Assembly (NCBI RefSeq): GCF_016834655.1
Contig: NZ_JAENHP010000002.1
Coordinates: 682,001 to 746,000, forward strand
Direction of reading: 5' to 3'
Source: Paractinoplanes ovalisporus
GTDB lineage: Bacteria; Actinomycetota; Actinomycetes; Mycobacteriales; Micromonosporaceae
Length of the DNA: 64,000 bases
Below are positions 32,613 through 40,891 of the stretch, in pieces; the stretch's first letter is position 1; each line of letters begins with the position of its first letter. The position numbers were made by a program, and so were the translations under genes. Below the pieces are notes generated by a model. The model did no database searches. It had not been told where the DNA came from and was given only the letters and a program-made list of their open reading frames with translations.

Positions 32613-33071
32613 TCAGAAGCAGAAGTAGCCCGGCGGGACCGTTCCGGCGCCGCTGCGATAGATCGCGGGCCGGACCGAGGACATCCGGTCGTTGAAACTC
32701 GCCCGGTAGCTCAGCCCGCCGTTCGCGCCGATCTTGATCGCGGTGCCGGAATAGTTGGCGTTCTGGTAGAGGCAGACCGGCACGGACTGCCGGTTGTACC
32801 AGGAACTGGCCATGTCGTTCCAGGTGCCGTTGGCGCCCGGGTTGGTGCCGCTGCGGCAGCCGCCGCACGGATTGTTCTGCAGATTCGCGTTCCGCGAGCC
32901 CGGACCGAGGTTGTAGCGCGGCCCGGAGTAGCCGGAATCGACCCAGAAGCAGAGGTTTCCCCGCGCGCAGTCGCCGGCGGCGGCGGACGCCGGCTGGGGC
33001 AGCGTGAACACCCCGGCGAGAACCAGGCCCAGAGCCGCGACCAGGCGCATGACCTTCGTCGGAACCCGCAT
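32613..33071 (-). CDS. secreted peptidase inhibitor family I36 protein
   Basis: 152 residues; GGAGAG lies 5 bases before ATG 33071. A Sec signal peptide ('VMRLVAALGLVLAGVFTLP.PASA') is followed by a crystallin-like Cys-rich domain: 'GNLCFWVDSGYSGPRYNLG', paired Cys in 'NNPCGGCRSG', 'CLYQNANYSG' and 'NDRMSSVRP'. This is the pattern of the Streptomyces I36 (SMI-type) metalloprotease inhibitors. It is first of a tight gene string with the FHA-like and kinase genes, divergent from another secreted protein. Confidence 0.82.
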   Translation of the reverse strand: MRVPTKVMRLVAALGLVLAGVFTLPQPASAAAGDCARGNLCFWVDSGYSGPRYNLGPGSRNANLQNNPCGGCRSGTNPGANGTWNDMASSWYNRQSVPVCLYQNANYSGTAIKIGANGGLSYRASFNDRMSSVRPAIYRSGAGTVPPGYFCF

Positions 33072-33205
33072 GTCGCTCTCCGATCACTCGTAGGAGATCC
33101 CCCGCAGGTTAGCGGCGCCGGTCAATGACCAGTGCACCCCTGAACTGGAGCATGCACCCCGCCGCACGGGACCGTGGGAACACGTCACGAGCAGGAGGTT
33201 TCCCC

Positions 33206-33658
33206 ATGAACCCGACCATCCGCACACGTCTGGCCGCCCTCGGTGCCGCCGCCACGGTGGCCACCGGCGGCGTCCTCGCTGTCCAGTCGCCGGCCTCGGC
33301 CGCCGCCACCTACGGCCCGGTCACCGTCAACTGCGGCATCGTCACGTGCAGCGCGTACCTGTCCCGGTCGGCGACCAAGCTGGCCAACCAGAAGCTCACG
33401 ATCGGTGGCGGAGGTTATGCGGCGGCCGCCGCGGTGATGTGCTTTCCGCTGACGCTGCCGCCCCTGACCCCGGTCGGTGTGGCCTGCGGGGCGGTGGCCA
33501 CGGTGCAGGGGGCCTGGATCGCTCAGGAGATCCAGGAGGCCGCGACGCTGCACGGCGCCCGGGGTGCGTGCCTCAAGATGACCTTCACCCGGCCGGTCCG
33601 GGGGATGTCGACGATCACCTACTGGTCGACCAACAACGGCACCTACTGCAAGGACTGA
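33206..33658 (+). CDS. secreted six-cysteine protein, hypothetical
   Basis: 150 residues; AGGAGG lies 7 bases before ATG 33206. A clear signal peptide ('LAALGAAATVATGGVLAV', cleavage near 'ASA-AATYG') is followed by a mature part of about 110 residues. It holds six Cys (NCG, TCS, MCF, ACG, ACL, YCK) and a central Gly/Ala-rich hydrophobic stretch 'GGGGYAAAAAVMC' to 'GVACGAVATVQGAW'. Three disulfides are possible. I do not recognise a family; small membrane-active or bacteriocin-like secreted proteins share this composition. The 3' end overlaps the convergent formamidase-like gene by 16 bases. Confidence 0.75.
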   Translation: MNPTIRTRLAALGAAATVATGGVLAVQSPASAAATYGPVTVNCGIVTCSAYLSRSATKLANQKLTIGGGGYAAAAAVMCFPLTLPPLTPVGVACGAVATVQGAWIAQEIQEAATLHGARGACLKMTFTRPVRGMSTITYWSTNNGTYCKD

Positions 33659-35739
33659 TCCATCTGCAGGTCGTCGCGGTCGAGGAACGCGCGCAGCACG
33701 TTGCCGGTCAGTGCGGAGACGTTGTTGCGCCGTTCGTCGGCCAGCAGGGAACCGCACCAAGCGATGCTGCCCGTTGAGAAGACCGCGCCGCCGTTCGGCT
33801 TGGGGACCAGCACCAGGTCGCAGCGCACCTTGTCGCTGGTCGTGCCGTCGTAGCGCCCGTCCGGCAGCTGCACCTCGATCGGATCCAGCCCGTACGCCCG
33901 GGAGAAGCCGGTCGCCGTGGCCAGGACAACTGTGTCGTCGGGGGTGCCCAGCGCGCGGTCGGCCCGGTCGATCTCGACGCCGGCCGCGCCGTGCCCGTTG
34001 ACCAGCGACGGGAAGTCGCCGATGGCGTCCGACGCGATGCCCTCGAAGACGAACGGGACCCGGGTGACCACGTCGTACGGGCGGTTGGCGTCGAAGCCCT
34101 GCGAGGCCATCCCGACGCCCAGCATCTTCTGCGGCGCCTTCCCGCGCAGCCGCCACAGCCCGCCCAGCTCGCCGGTGGTCGCGTGGTGCCACTCGCCGGC
34201 CTCGGGCTGCCACGCGCGGATGCCGGCCGTACGGCGGATCTCGATCGTGTGTTCCCGCTCGGGGTCGATCGAGGTGACCCAGTAGAAGCCGTTGCCGCCC
34301 AGATACATGAGCCGGCCGCCCCGCTGCAGGTAGGCGTCGTAGGCGGCCATCATCGCGGTGGTCGGATATTCGGGGTGGCTGCCGGTGAGCACGACCCGGT
34401 ACGGCGCGAGCGCGTCCACGCCCTCCCGGTGGATCTCCTCGTCGGTGATCACGTCGACGTCGTAGCCCTCGGCGTCCAGCCACTTGATCAGGTGGAGGTC
34501 GGCGCTGAACTGGTGGGCCGACGTCTCGCCTCCGGCCACGGCCGCCCAGCGGTGCTGAGGCCGTACGTTGGGAAGGGGTTTCCGCATGCTGGTGAAGCAC
34601 ACGCCGGTGCCGTCGGTGTGCACGTCGTAGAGGCTGCGCAGACCGTTCGCGATCAGGTAGGCGTCGTGCACGTTGCCGCCGAACTCGGGTGGCTCGCCGA
34701 CGCCGACGCCCTTGAGGTAGTCGCGCGCGCCCGGGTCGGCCATCACGTGCTCACAGCTGTACGCGAGGTAGCTGAACGTCGGTAACACCACGAGAGCGCG
34801 CTTCCGCGGGTTGTCACCGGGCGTGACCACGAACGGGACCGTGTCCTCGGTGCCGTCGGCCGCCGTCACGTGGATGCCGTAGACGCCGCTGGCCAGATCG
34901 CGGGGCAGGTCGAGCACCAGGTCGTCGTCCCAGCCGGCGTCGTCGAGATCGTCGTCGTGGAAGTGGATGGCCTGGTACGCCTCCGGGGCGAGCCGCGGGT
35001 CGACGTCGTCGGCGGCGCCGTTGATGCCCAGGCAGGCGCGCAGCGGGAAGTTGACGGTCTCGCCGGCGAAGTCGGGGCCGACCCGGTTCGCGACCTGCCG
35101 CAGCGTACGGCTCGGACCGAAGTCCCAGTCGGCGATCAGCGTGCCGTCGGCCGTCAGCGTCGGGTGGTCGATGCGGCCGTTGAAGCAGTTGTCACCCTCG
35201 GTCGAGGCCGCGAACGTCACGCTCAGGGATGTCAGGTCGGTCGAGATCTCGGTTCTCGTCACGAAGTCGCCCAGGCTCAGCTCGGCCGCGGTCGGCGTCA
35301 CGGTCAGCGTGAGGCGATACCAGCGCCCGCTGACCACGTCAAGACCTTCCCCCGTACGCAGCCCCGCCCGCCCCCGCTCGTCGATGACCACCTCGACGCC
35401 GGCCAGCGACACGATCACCTGCGGATGCCCGGCGCCGGCGGCGAGGGTCGGCTGCACGGCCGCGGTGAGGACGAGCCGTTCGGTTCCGGCGGGCAGAGAG
35501 CCGTTTCCCGTACGCAGGAAGGAGCCCGCCCGGAGCGGCTGCACCCGGCCGGGGTAGCTGAGGCCGTCGAGTGCCGACGGGACGTCGCGGATGTCCACGC
35601 CCGGGCCGAGCGGGTGCGGGTCGCCGTTGACCAGCCGGACGAGCCGGGCCTCGAAGGCCGTCGCCGGGGTGCTGAACCGGGCGTGCACGCTCGCGCCGGG
35701 TGCGTAGCTGAGGCGGTCGAGATACCCGATGATGTTCAT
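33643..35739 (-). CDS. N,N-dimethylformamidase large-subunit-like protein
   Basis: 698 residues. The N-terminal half carries a laminin-G-like jelly-roll insert ('DNCFNGRIDHPTLTADGT', 'ADWDF'). The C-terminal half has the DMFase beta-subunit core ('LVVLPTFSYLAYSCEH', 'VVLTGSHPEYPTTAM', 'MYLGGNGFYWVTS', 'GNVLRAFL'). DMFase hydrolyses dimethylformamide to formate and dimethylamine with an iron held by two Tyr and one Glu; the Glu of 'GSHPEYP' is a candidate ligand (inference). The known enzyme needs a small subunit of about 130 residues, and no such gene is adjacent, so substrate and activity may differ. No signal peptide. Confidence 0.8.
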   Translation of the reverse strand: MNIIGYLDRLSYAPGASVHARFSTPATAFEARLVRLVNGDPHPLGPGVDIRDVPSALDGLSYPGRVQPLRAGSFLRTGNGSLPAGTERLVLTAAVQPTLAAGAGHPQVIVSLAGVEVVIDERGRAGLRTGEGLDVVSGRWYRLTLTVTPTAAELSLGDFVTRTEISTDLTSLSVTFAASTEGDNCFNGRIDHPTLTADGTLIADWDFGPSRTLRQVANRVGPDFAGETVNFPLRACLGINGAADDVDPRLAPEAYQAIHFHDDDLDDAGWDDDLVLDLPRDLASGVYGIHVTAADGTEDTVPFVVTPGDNPRKRALVVLPTFSYLAYSCEHVMADPGARDYLKGVGVGEPPEFGGNVHDAYLIANGLRSLYDVHTDGTGVCFTSMRKPLPNVRPQHRWAAVAGGETSAHQFSADLHLIKWLDAEGYDVDVITDEEIHREGVDALAPYRVVLTGSHPEYPTTAMMAAYDAYLQRGGRLMYLGGNGFYWVTSIDPEREHTIEIRRTAGIRAWQPEAGEWHHATTGELGGLWRLRGKAPQKMLGVGMASQGFDANRPYDVVTRVPFVFEGIASDAIGDFPSLVNGHGAAGVEIDRADRALGTPDDTVVLATATGFSRAYGLDPIEVQLPDGRYDGTTSDKVRCDLVLVPKPNGGAVFSTGSIAWCGSLLADERRNNVSALTGNVLRAFLDRDDLQMDQSLQ

Positions 35740-35810
35740 CCCCGCACCCTGTCAGCGTGGGCGGGGCCCCGGGCAGGGAACGGTCCGGTGACTGGACCGG
35801 GGTTCGAACC

Positions 35811-35901
35811 GGCGTCGGCGCGCGGCGGACCAGGAGCTGGCGTCGGCGCGCTGCGGATAAGGAGCCGGCGTCGGCGCGCGGCGGATCAGGAGGCGGCGTC
35901 G
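35811..35901. repeat. 28-bp tandem repeat, about 3.25 copies
   Basis: Units start at 35811, 35839 and 35867, with a partial copy at 35895. Each begins GGCGTCGGCGCGC and ends CAGGAG or AAGGAG plus two bases, with a few mismatches. The last full unit contains the stop codon of the EEP-domain gene (35886-35888), so the array looks like serial duplication of that gene's 3' end into the spacer. Confidence 0.85.
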
Positions 35902-36800
35902 AGGTCGGCCAGTACGGCCCGGTGGTCGCTGCCCGGCGCGGTCACGACCGTCGCGTGGCGGGTGGTCAGGCCGCGCTGCAGGATGTGGTCGGGGCGCAGC
36001 ACCGGCAGCCGGGCCGGCCAGGTGAAGCCGAACCCGGCCCCGGCCTCCTCCTGGGTGTCGGCCAGCGGGGCCAGCACGGCGAACCGGCGGTCGGTGGTGG
36101 CCGTGTTCAGGTCGCCCGCCAGCAGCAGCCGCGGGTGGTCGTCGGCCCGGACGGCCGAGGCCAGAGTGGTCAGGGTGCGGTCCCGCCCGGCGGTCATGGC
36201 CGGGCGCGCCGAGGCCAGGTGGGCGGCGTAGAGACGTACGGAATCGGCGCCCGAACCGACCGTGGTGCGCAGGGCCCGCGTCCAGCCGATGCCGATGTCC
36301 ACCGGCTCGGTGCCGTCGAGCGGAAGCCGGCTGTAGACCGCGATCGTGCCGGCGGCCGCCCGGTAGGGCAGCTCGGGCTCCAGCGTCGCGCGCACGGTTT
36401 TCCGGTTGTCCGCGGTCACCTCCTGCAGCACGACGACGTCGGCGCGGGCGTCGAGCAGGGGTCGCAGGGCGGCGGCGGGCTCGGCCGAACCCAGGTTGAG
36501 CGACGCCACCCGCAGGTTGTGCGGTCCCTGGCGGGCCCGGTCGGTCAGCGTGGGCACGAACATGACCGCCCACACCAGCGCCGGGATCAGCGCCGAAGCC
36601 AGCACCAGGGCCCGGCGGCGCACCACCCCGGCCAGGATGAGCGCGGGCACGGGCGCGGCCAGCCACGGCAGGATGCTGTCGGTGACCGTGCCGGCCGAGC
36701 CCGGAATCACGCGGTGCCCGAGCAGAACCAAGGCCAACACGACGGCCGAGCCCATGGCCGCGCCCCGCAGAACGGGATGCCCACGCCGGCCGTCGATCAT
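35886..36800 (-). CDS. membrane-anchored endonuclease/exonuclease/phosphatase (EEP) family protein
   Basis: 304 residues. Three hydrophobic helices occupy about residues 10-90, followed by a complete EEP domain: 'RVASLNLG', 'VVLQEV' (metal Glu), 'YAAHLAS', 'LLAGDLNTA' (Asp/Asn), 'PDHIL' and 'GSDHRAVLADL' (catalytic His). Proteins of this layout in actinobacteria are probably extracytoplasmic phosphodiesterases or nucleases; the substrate is unknown. The gene ends inside a 28-bp tandem repeat. It is leftward, upstream of the formamidase-like gene. Confidence 0.85.
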   Translation of the reverse strand: MIDGRRGHPVLRGAAMGSAVVLALVLLGHRVIPGSAGTVTDSILPWLAAPVPALILAGVVRRRALVLASALIPALVWAVMFVPTLTDRARQGPHNLRVASLNLGSAEPAAALRPLLDARADVVVLQEVTADNRKTVRATLEPELPYRAAAGTIAVYSRLPLDGTEPVDIGIGWTRALRTTVGSGADSVRLYAAHLASARPAMTAGRDRTLTTLASAVRADDHPRLLLAGDLNTATTDRRFAVLAPLADTQEEAGAGFGFTWPARLPVLRPDHILQRGLTTRHATVVTAPGSDHRAVLADLDAAS

Positions 36801-36893
36801 GCGGAGAGTCTAGAAGCGCGAAGCCAGCCCCCACCGGCGGTCCGGAACCTGTCCTACTGGCACCGCCTCACTTCCGTATGAAGGCGGGCGGGC

Positions 36894-37733
36894 TCAGACG
36901 TCCGTACGCCGCAGGGGGATCGGGTTGTCGGCGGGCACTATCGCCCAGGCCCGCTCGGTCAGTGGCGCCAGAAGTTCCACGGCGGTGGTGTCCAGCCCTC
37001 GCCACGGGTCCGCCGCCAGCTCGTCGGTCAGCTGTTCGACCTTGGCGTACGCATCCCGGCCGGCCCCGGTCGCCGTGCCGTCGGCGTCGACCCAGCCGCG
37101 CTCACGGAGCCGTCCGGTCGCGGCCTGCCACTCGTCGTCGGTCCAGCCGCGGGCGGGCTGGGTGACTTCGCGCAGGCGCCCGCCGTCGAGGGCAGCCCGC
37201 CAGGCCAGCGATTCGCAGCCGTCGACCCCGGCCGTGAGCAGAGCGGCCACGTGCCCGTCGCCGCGGTGCTCGCGCAGGATCGTGGCCGCATGCCAGAGCT
37301 TGCCGACCGGGTCGTCCGGCCAGGGGAGGTCGGCGTGGGCCGCCGCCAGCACCCGCCCGGAGAAATCGGCCGCTCGCGCCGCCTCGGCCAGCAGCTCGGC
37401 CGCCCGGCCGACCTCGAGCCCGTCGAACAACCCGGTCAGGGCGGCGGTCGCGCCCACCCGGCGGGCTTCGAGGGCGGCCGCGGGGCTGATCCGCGACCAG
37501 ACATCGGGCAGGGCCCGCGACACCATGGCCGGCGCGAACCCGAAGAAGGCGGCCACCACCGGCCCGGCCCCGACCGCCCCGAGGGCCGCCGCCCGCCCGG
37601 CGAAGTAGCGCCGCCAGAACCCGGTGAGTCCCGCTTGCGTAAAGGCTTCCGCGCTCAGCGGCGCGAAGTAGACGACGGCGTGCAGCGGCTCGAACAGGGC
37701 CCACATCCGGCGCGCGGCAGACGGTTCGGTCAT
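36894..37733 (-). CDS. SCO6745-family protein (MarR/winged-helix-like)
   Basis: 279 residues from ATG 37733; an in-frame ATG at 37754 is possible. Landmarks are 'RRMWALFEPLHAVVYFAP', 'FWRRYFAGRAAALGAVGAG', 'AFFGFAPAMVSRALPDVW', 'LPWPDDPVGKLWHAATILRE' and 'GWTDDEWQAATGRLRERGW'. This order is that of the actinobacterial SCO6745 family, whose C-terminal half resembles a winged-helix. Function is not established in anything I recall. The gene faces away from gpsA across the 46-bp repeat array. Confidence 0.75.
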   Translation of the reverse strand: MTEPSAARRMWALFEPLHAVVYFAPLSAEAFTQAGLTGFWRRYFAGRAAALGAVGAGPVVAAFFGFAPAMVSRALPDVWSRISPAAALEARRVGATAALTGLFDGLEVGRAAELLAEAARAADFSGRVLAAAHADLPWPDDPVGKLWHAATILREHRGDGHVAALLTAGVDGCESLAWRAALDGGRLREVTQPARGWTDDEWQAATGRLRERGWVDADGTATGAGRDAYAKVEQLTDELAADPWRGLDTTAVELLAPLTERAWAIVPADNPIPLRRTDV

Positions 37734-37827
37734 GCTCCCATCCCAGTTCTCCATCGCATTGCCGCGCAAGGACCACCGACCACCGAGTGGCCCGACCGCA
37801 CGGCCGCATCCCCGTATCCTCAACTCG

Positions 37828-38015
37828 CAGCGCGTCAGGAGCACGTCGACGGCGCGCTCGAAGGCAGGGTGAACAGCGCGTCGGGAGCACTCCGGCGGCG
37901 CGCTGGACGGCAAACTGAACAGCGCGCCGGGAGCACTTCGGCGGCGCGCTCGAAGGCAAAGTGAGCGGCGCGCCGGGAGCCCACCGAACGGCGCGTCGGG
38001 ACGCATCGAACGGCG
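37828..38015. repeat. 46-bp tandem repeat array upstream of gpsA
   Basis: Units begin at 37828, 37874 and 37920, with a decayed copy from 37966. Each starts CAGCGCG (or CGGCGCG), has GGAGCAC or GGAGCCC at about position 11, and in full units GGCGCGCT in the middle. The array fills most of the 299-bp spacer between the SCO6745-family gene and gpsA and ends just before the gpsA ribosome-binding site. Shorter GGCGCGTCGGGA-like pieces continue to about 38015. No frame is conserved. Confidence 0.8.
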
Positions 38016-38032
38016 GGCCGGGAAGGGGAGGC

Positions 38033-39034
38033 ATGCGGATCACGGTGCTGGGGGCGGGTTCCTGGGGGACCACGGTCGCGTCGGTGTTGACCCGGCGGGA
38101 CCATGAGTCGCTGATCTGGGCGCGCAACGAGGCGGCGGCCGAAGAGATCGGCGCCAAGCACACCAACGAGCGTTATCTGAGCGGCTTTCCGCTGCCGGAG
38201 CGGCTGCGGGCCACCTCGGATCTGGCCGAGGCGGCCGCCCACGCCGAGTTGCTTGTGGTCGGTGTGCCCACGGGAGCGTTCCGCGCCACGTTGGAGCTTG
38301 TGCGGCCCGACCTTCATCCCTGGATTCCGGTGGTGAGCCTCAGCAAGGGGCTGGAACGCGACTCGCTGCTGCGGATGACCGAAGTGATCAAAGAGGTGCT
38401 GCCGGGGCATCCGGCCGCGGCGCTCACCGGGCCCAACCTGGCCAAGGAGATCATGGCCGGCATGGCGGCGGCCACGGTGATCGCGACCGAGGATCTCACG
38501 GTCGCGGCCGAGATCCAGCGGGTGTTCCGGCGGGGGCTGCTGCGGGTCTACACCAACCACGACGTGATCGGGTGCGAGGTCGGGGGCGCGCTGAAGAACG
38601 TCGTGGCCATCGCCACCGGCATCGCGCAGGGGCTCGGCGTCGGTGACAACACGCGGGCCGGGGTGATCTCGCGCGGGCTGGCCGAGCTGACCACCCTGGC
38701 CGTCGCGATGGGCGGCGAGCCGAGCACCCTGGCCGGGCTGGCCGGCATGGGTGACCTGGTGGCGACCTGCATCAGCCCGCACAGCCGCAACCGTTACGTC
38801 GGCGAGCAGCTGGGCCGCGGGCGGAGCCTGGACGACATCCTGGCCGAGATGGGTCAGGTCGCCGAGGGGGTCAAGACCGTGCACGCGGCCGTACGGCTGG
38901 CCGACAAGCACGGGCTGGCCATGCCGATCACCCGCACGATCCACCGGGTCGTCACCGGCGACATCACCGCCGAGCACGCCTACGACGGCCTGCTGCGAAG
39001 CCACCCGGCCGGCCACGAGTCCGAGCCGGGCTGA
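38033..39034 (+). CDS. gpsA: NAD(P)H-dependent glycerol-3-phosphate dehydrogenase
   Basis: 333 residues; GGAAGGGGAG directly precedes ATG 38033, which removes a spurious N-terminal extension over the repeat array. The Rossmann motif 'ITVLGAGSWGTTVASVL' is at the N-terminus. Family blocks include 'LTGPNLAKEI', the catalytic-Lys block 'EVGGALKNVVAIATG', 'GLAGMGDLVATC' and 'AEGVKTVHAAVRLA'. It reduces dihydroxyacetone phosphate to sn-glycerol 3-phosphate for phospholipid synthesis. Some actinobacteria carry a second copy, so this could be a paralogue of a gpsA elsewhere. Confidence 0.92.
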   Translation: MRITVLGAGSWGTTVASVLTRRDHESLIWARNEAAAEEIGAKHTNERYLSGFPLPERLRATSDLAEAAAHAELLVVGVPTGAFRATLELVRPDLHPWIPVVSLSKGLERDSLLRMTEVIKEVLPGHPAAALTGPNLAKEIMAGMAAATVIATEDLTVAAEIQRVFRRGLLRVYTNHDVIGCEVGGALKNVVAIATGIAQGLGVGDNTRAGVISRGLAELTTLAVAMGGEPSTLAGLAGMGDLVATCISPHSRNRYVGEQLGRGRSLDDILAEMGQVAEGVKTVHAAVRLADKHGLAMPITRTIHRVVTGDITAEHAYDGLLRSHPAGHESEPG

Positions 39035-39056
39035 CCCCCGAACAACGGGCGGGCGG

Positions 39057-39860
39057 TCAGACCGTCACATGATGGCGGCCCAAGGGGAGCATCAGCGGCT
39101 TGCCCGACGTGGGATCCGTGATCACCTGGCTGTCCAGACCGAACACCGCCCGTACGGTGTCCTCGGTCAGCACCTCGGCCGGGTCACCCGCCGCGTGCAG
39201 CTTGCCGTCGGCCAGCGCGATCAGGTGGTCGGCGTAGCGCGCGGCCAGGTTCAGGTCGTGCAGCACCATCACGATCGTGGTGCCGCGCGTCTGGTTCAGG
39301 TCGGTCAGCAGATCGAGGACCTCGACCTGGTGGCTCACGTCGAGGAACGTGGTCGGCTCGTCGAGCAGCAGCACGTCGGTCTGCTGGGCCAGGGCCATCG
39401 CGATCCAGACCCGCTGCCGCTGCCCGCCCGAGAGCTCGTCGACCGAGCGGTCGGCCAGATCGGCGGTGTGCGTGGCGTCCAGGGCGGCCGCCACGGCGAT
39501 GTCGTCCTCCCGGCTCCAACGGGAGAGCAGCCGCTGGTGCGGGTTGCGGCCGCGGCCGACCAGGTCCGACACCGTGATGCCCTCAGGCGCGATGGGGGAC
39601 TGGGGGAGGAGTCCGAGCGTACGGGCGAGCTCCTTGGCCGGCATCTTGTGCACCTCGCGGCCGTCGAGCAGCACGTGGCCGGTGCGGGGCGCGAGCAGGC
39701 GCGACATCGAGCGCAGCAACGTGGACTTGCCGCAGGCGTTGGCCCCGACGATCGCGGTGATCCGGCCGGGCGGGACGGTCAGGTCGAGCGACTCGATGAC
39801 CGTACGGTCGCCGTAGCCGAGTTCGAGGGAACTGACCTCGAGGGAATGAGTGGCGGTCAC
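39057..39860 (-). CDS. iron-siderophore ABC transporter, ATP-binding subunit (FepC/FhuC-like)
   Basis: 267 residues from GTG 39860, which overlaps the upstream permease stop as GTGA. Walker A is 'GANACGKSTLL', signature 'LSGGQRQRVWIAMALAQ', Walker B 'VLLLDEPTTFLD', then 'VLHDLNLAARYADHLI'. This is the FepC/FhuC branch that energises ferric-siderophore uptake. It is last in the four-gene operon started by the binding protein at 42968 and controlled by the iron box at 42998. Confidence 0.93.
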   Translation of the reverse strand: MTATHSLEVSSLELGYGDRTVIESLDLTVPPGRITAIVGANACGKSTLLRSMSRLLAPRTGHVLLDGREVHKMPAKELARTLGLLPQSPIAPEGITVSDLVGRGRNPHQRLLSRWSREDDIAVAAALDATHTADLADRSVDELSGGQRQRVWIAMALAQQTDVLLLDEPTTFLDVSHQVEVLDLLTDLNQTRGTTIVMVLHDLNLAARYADHLIALADGKLHAAGDPAEVLTEDTVRAVFGLDSQVITDPTSGKPLMLPLGRHHVTV

Positions 39861-40891
39861 AGGGAGCCTCCCGCGCGGTTCGTGCGGATGAGCAGATAGA
39901 CGAGGTACGGGGCGCCGAGCACGCCGGTGATGACGCCGACGGGGTAGCGGATGTCGAACGCGTACTGGCCGATCAGATCGGCCACCAGCACCAGCAGCGC
40001 GCCGACCAGACCGGCCGGCACCAGCAGGGAGCCGGCGCCGCCGACGATGCGGGCGGCGATCGGGCCGGACAGGAACGCCACGAAGGCGATCGGGCCGGTG
40101 GCGGCGGTGGCGAACGCGAGCAGGCCGACGGCGGCCACGATGACCAGGATGCGGGTGCGTTCCAGCCGTACGCCGAGGGCCGCGGCCGTGTCGTCGCCGA
40201 GCTGGAGCATGAACAGGTTGCGCGCCTGCGAGAGCAGCAGCGGCCCGAGCACGACCAGCGCGACCAGCACCTGGACCGTCTCGTCCCAGGTCGCGCCGTT
40301 GAGGCTGCCGGTCAGCCAGCGCTGGGCCTGCTGCAGGTCCCACTGGGCGGCCTGGCTCAGCACGTACGCGGTGGCGCTGTCGAGCATCGCGGCGATGCCG
40401 ATGCCGATCAGGATGAGCCGGGTGCCCGCCACACCGTCGCGGAACGACAGCGTGTAGACGACGATCGCCACGCCCAGCCCGGCCACGATGGCGAACACCG
40501 ACACGCCGGTCTCGCTCAGACCGAGGATGACGATGGCGAACGCGGCCGCGGCGCTCGCGCCCGAGGTGATGCCGATGACGTCGGGGCTGGCCAGGGGGTT
40601 GCGCAGCATGGTCTGGAAGGTCACGCCGCCCAGCCCGAAGCAGAACCCGGCCAGCGCGGCCAGCGTCGCGCGGGGCAGCCGCAGCTCGCCCACGGTGAAC
40701 GACGCGCCCGGGACGGTCTCGCCGAGGATCACCCGCCAGATTTCGTACGGGGTGTAGAAGGTCTCGCCGACCATGAGGTTGACCGCGTACGCGATGACAA
40801 CCAGCGCGACGAGAATGCCGATGACGACGCCGCGGCGCCGGGAGCGGCGGACTCGGCTGCGGACGACGGCGTCCAGGGTGGACGTGGTCAC
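39857..40891 (-). CDS. iron-siderophore ABC transporter permease 2 (FecCD family)
   Basis: 344 residues from GTG 40891, overlapping the previous permease stop (GTGA). About nine or ten membrane segments; FecCD signatures include 'LRLPRATLAALAGFCFGLGG', 'MLRNPLASPDVIGITSGAS' and 'GPIAFVAFLSGPIAARIVGG'. It forms a heterodimer with the permease at 40888. The long frame continuing upstream of 40891 is a shadow of the first permease. Confidence 0.93.
   Translation of the reverse strand: MTTSTLDAVVRSRVRRSRRRGVVIGILVALVVIAYAVNLMVGETFYTPYEIWRVILGETVPGASFTVGELRLPRATLAALAGFCFGLGGVTFQTMLRNPLASPDVIGITSGASAAAAFAIVILGLSETGVSVFAIVAGLGVAIVVYTLSFRDGVAGTRLILIGIGIAAMLDSATAYVLSQAAQWDLQQAQRWLTGSLNGATWDETVQVLVALVVLGPLLLSQARNLFMLQLGDDTAAALGVRLERTRILVIVAAVGLLAFATAATGPIAFVAFLSGPIAARIVGGAGSLLVPAGLVGALLVLVADLIGQYAFDIRYPVGVITGVLGAPYLVYLLIRTNRAGGSL

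Noticed and set aside
35796..35822. tRNA-like T-arm word GGTTCGAACC
   Set aside because: No acceptor, D or anticodon stems can be built around it; the flanks are the formamidase-like start and the 28-bp repeats.
37828..38015. CRISPR array
   Set aside because: Units are contiguous without unique spacers, so it is a plain tandem repeat.
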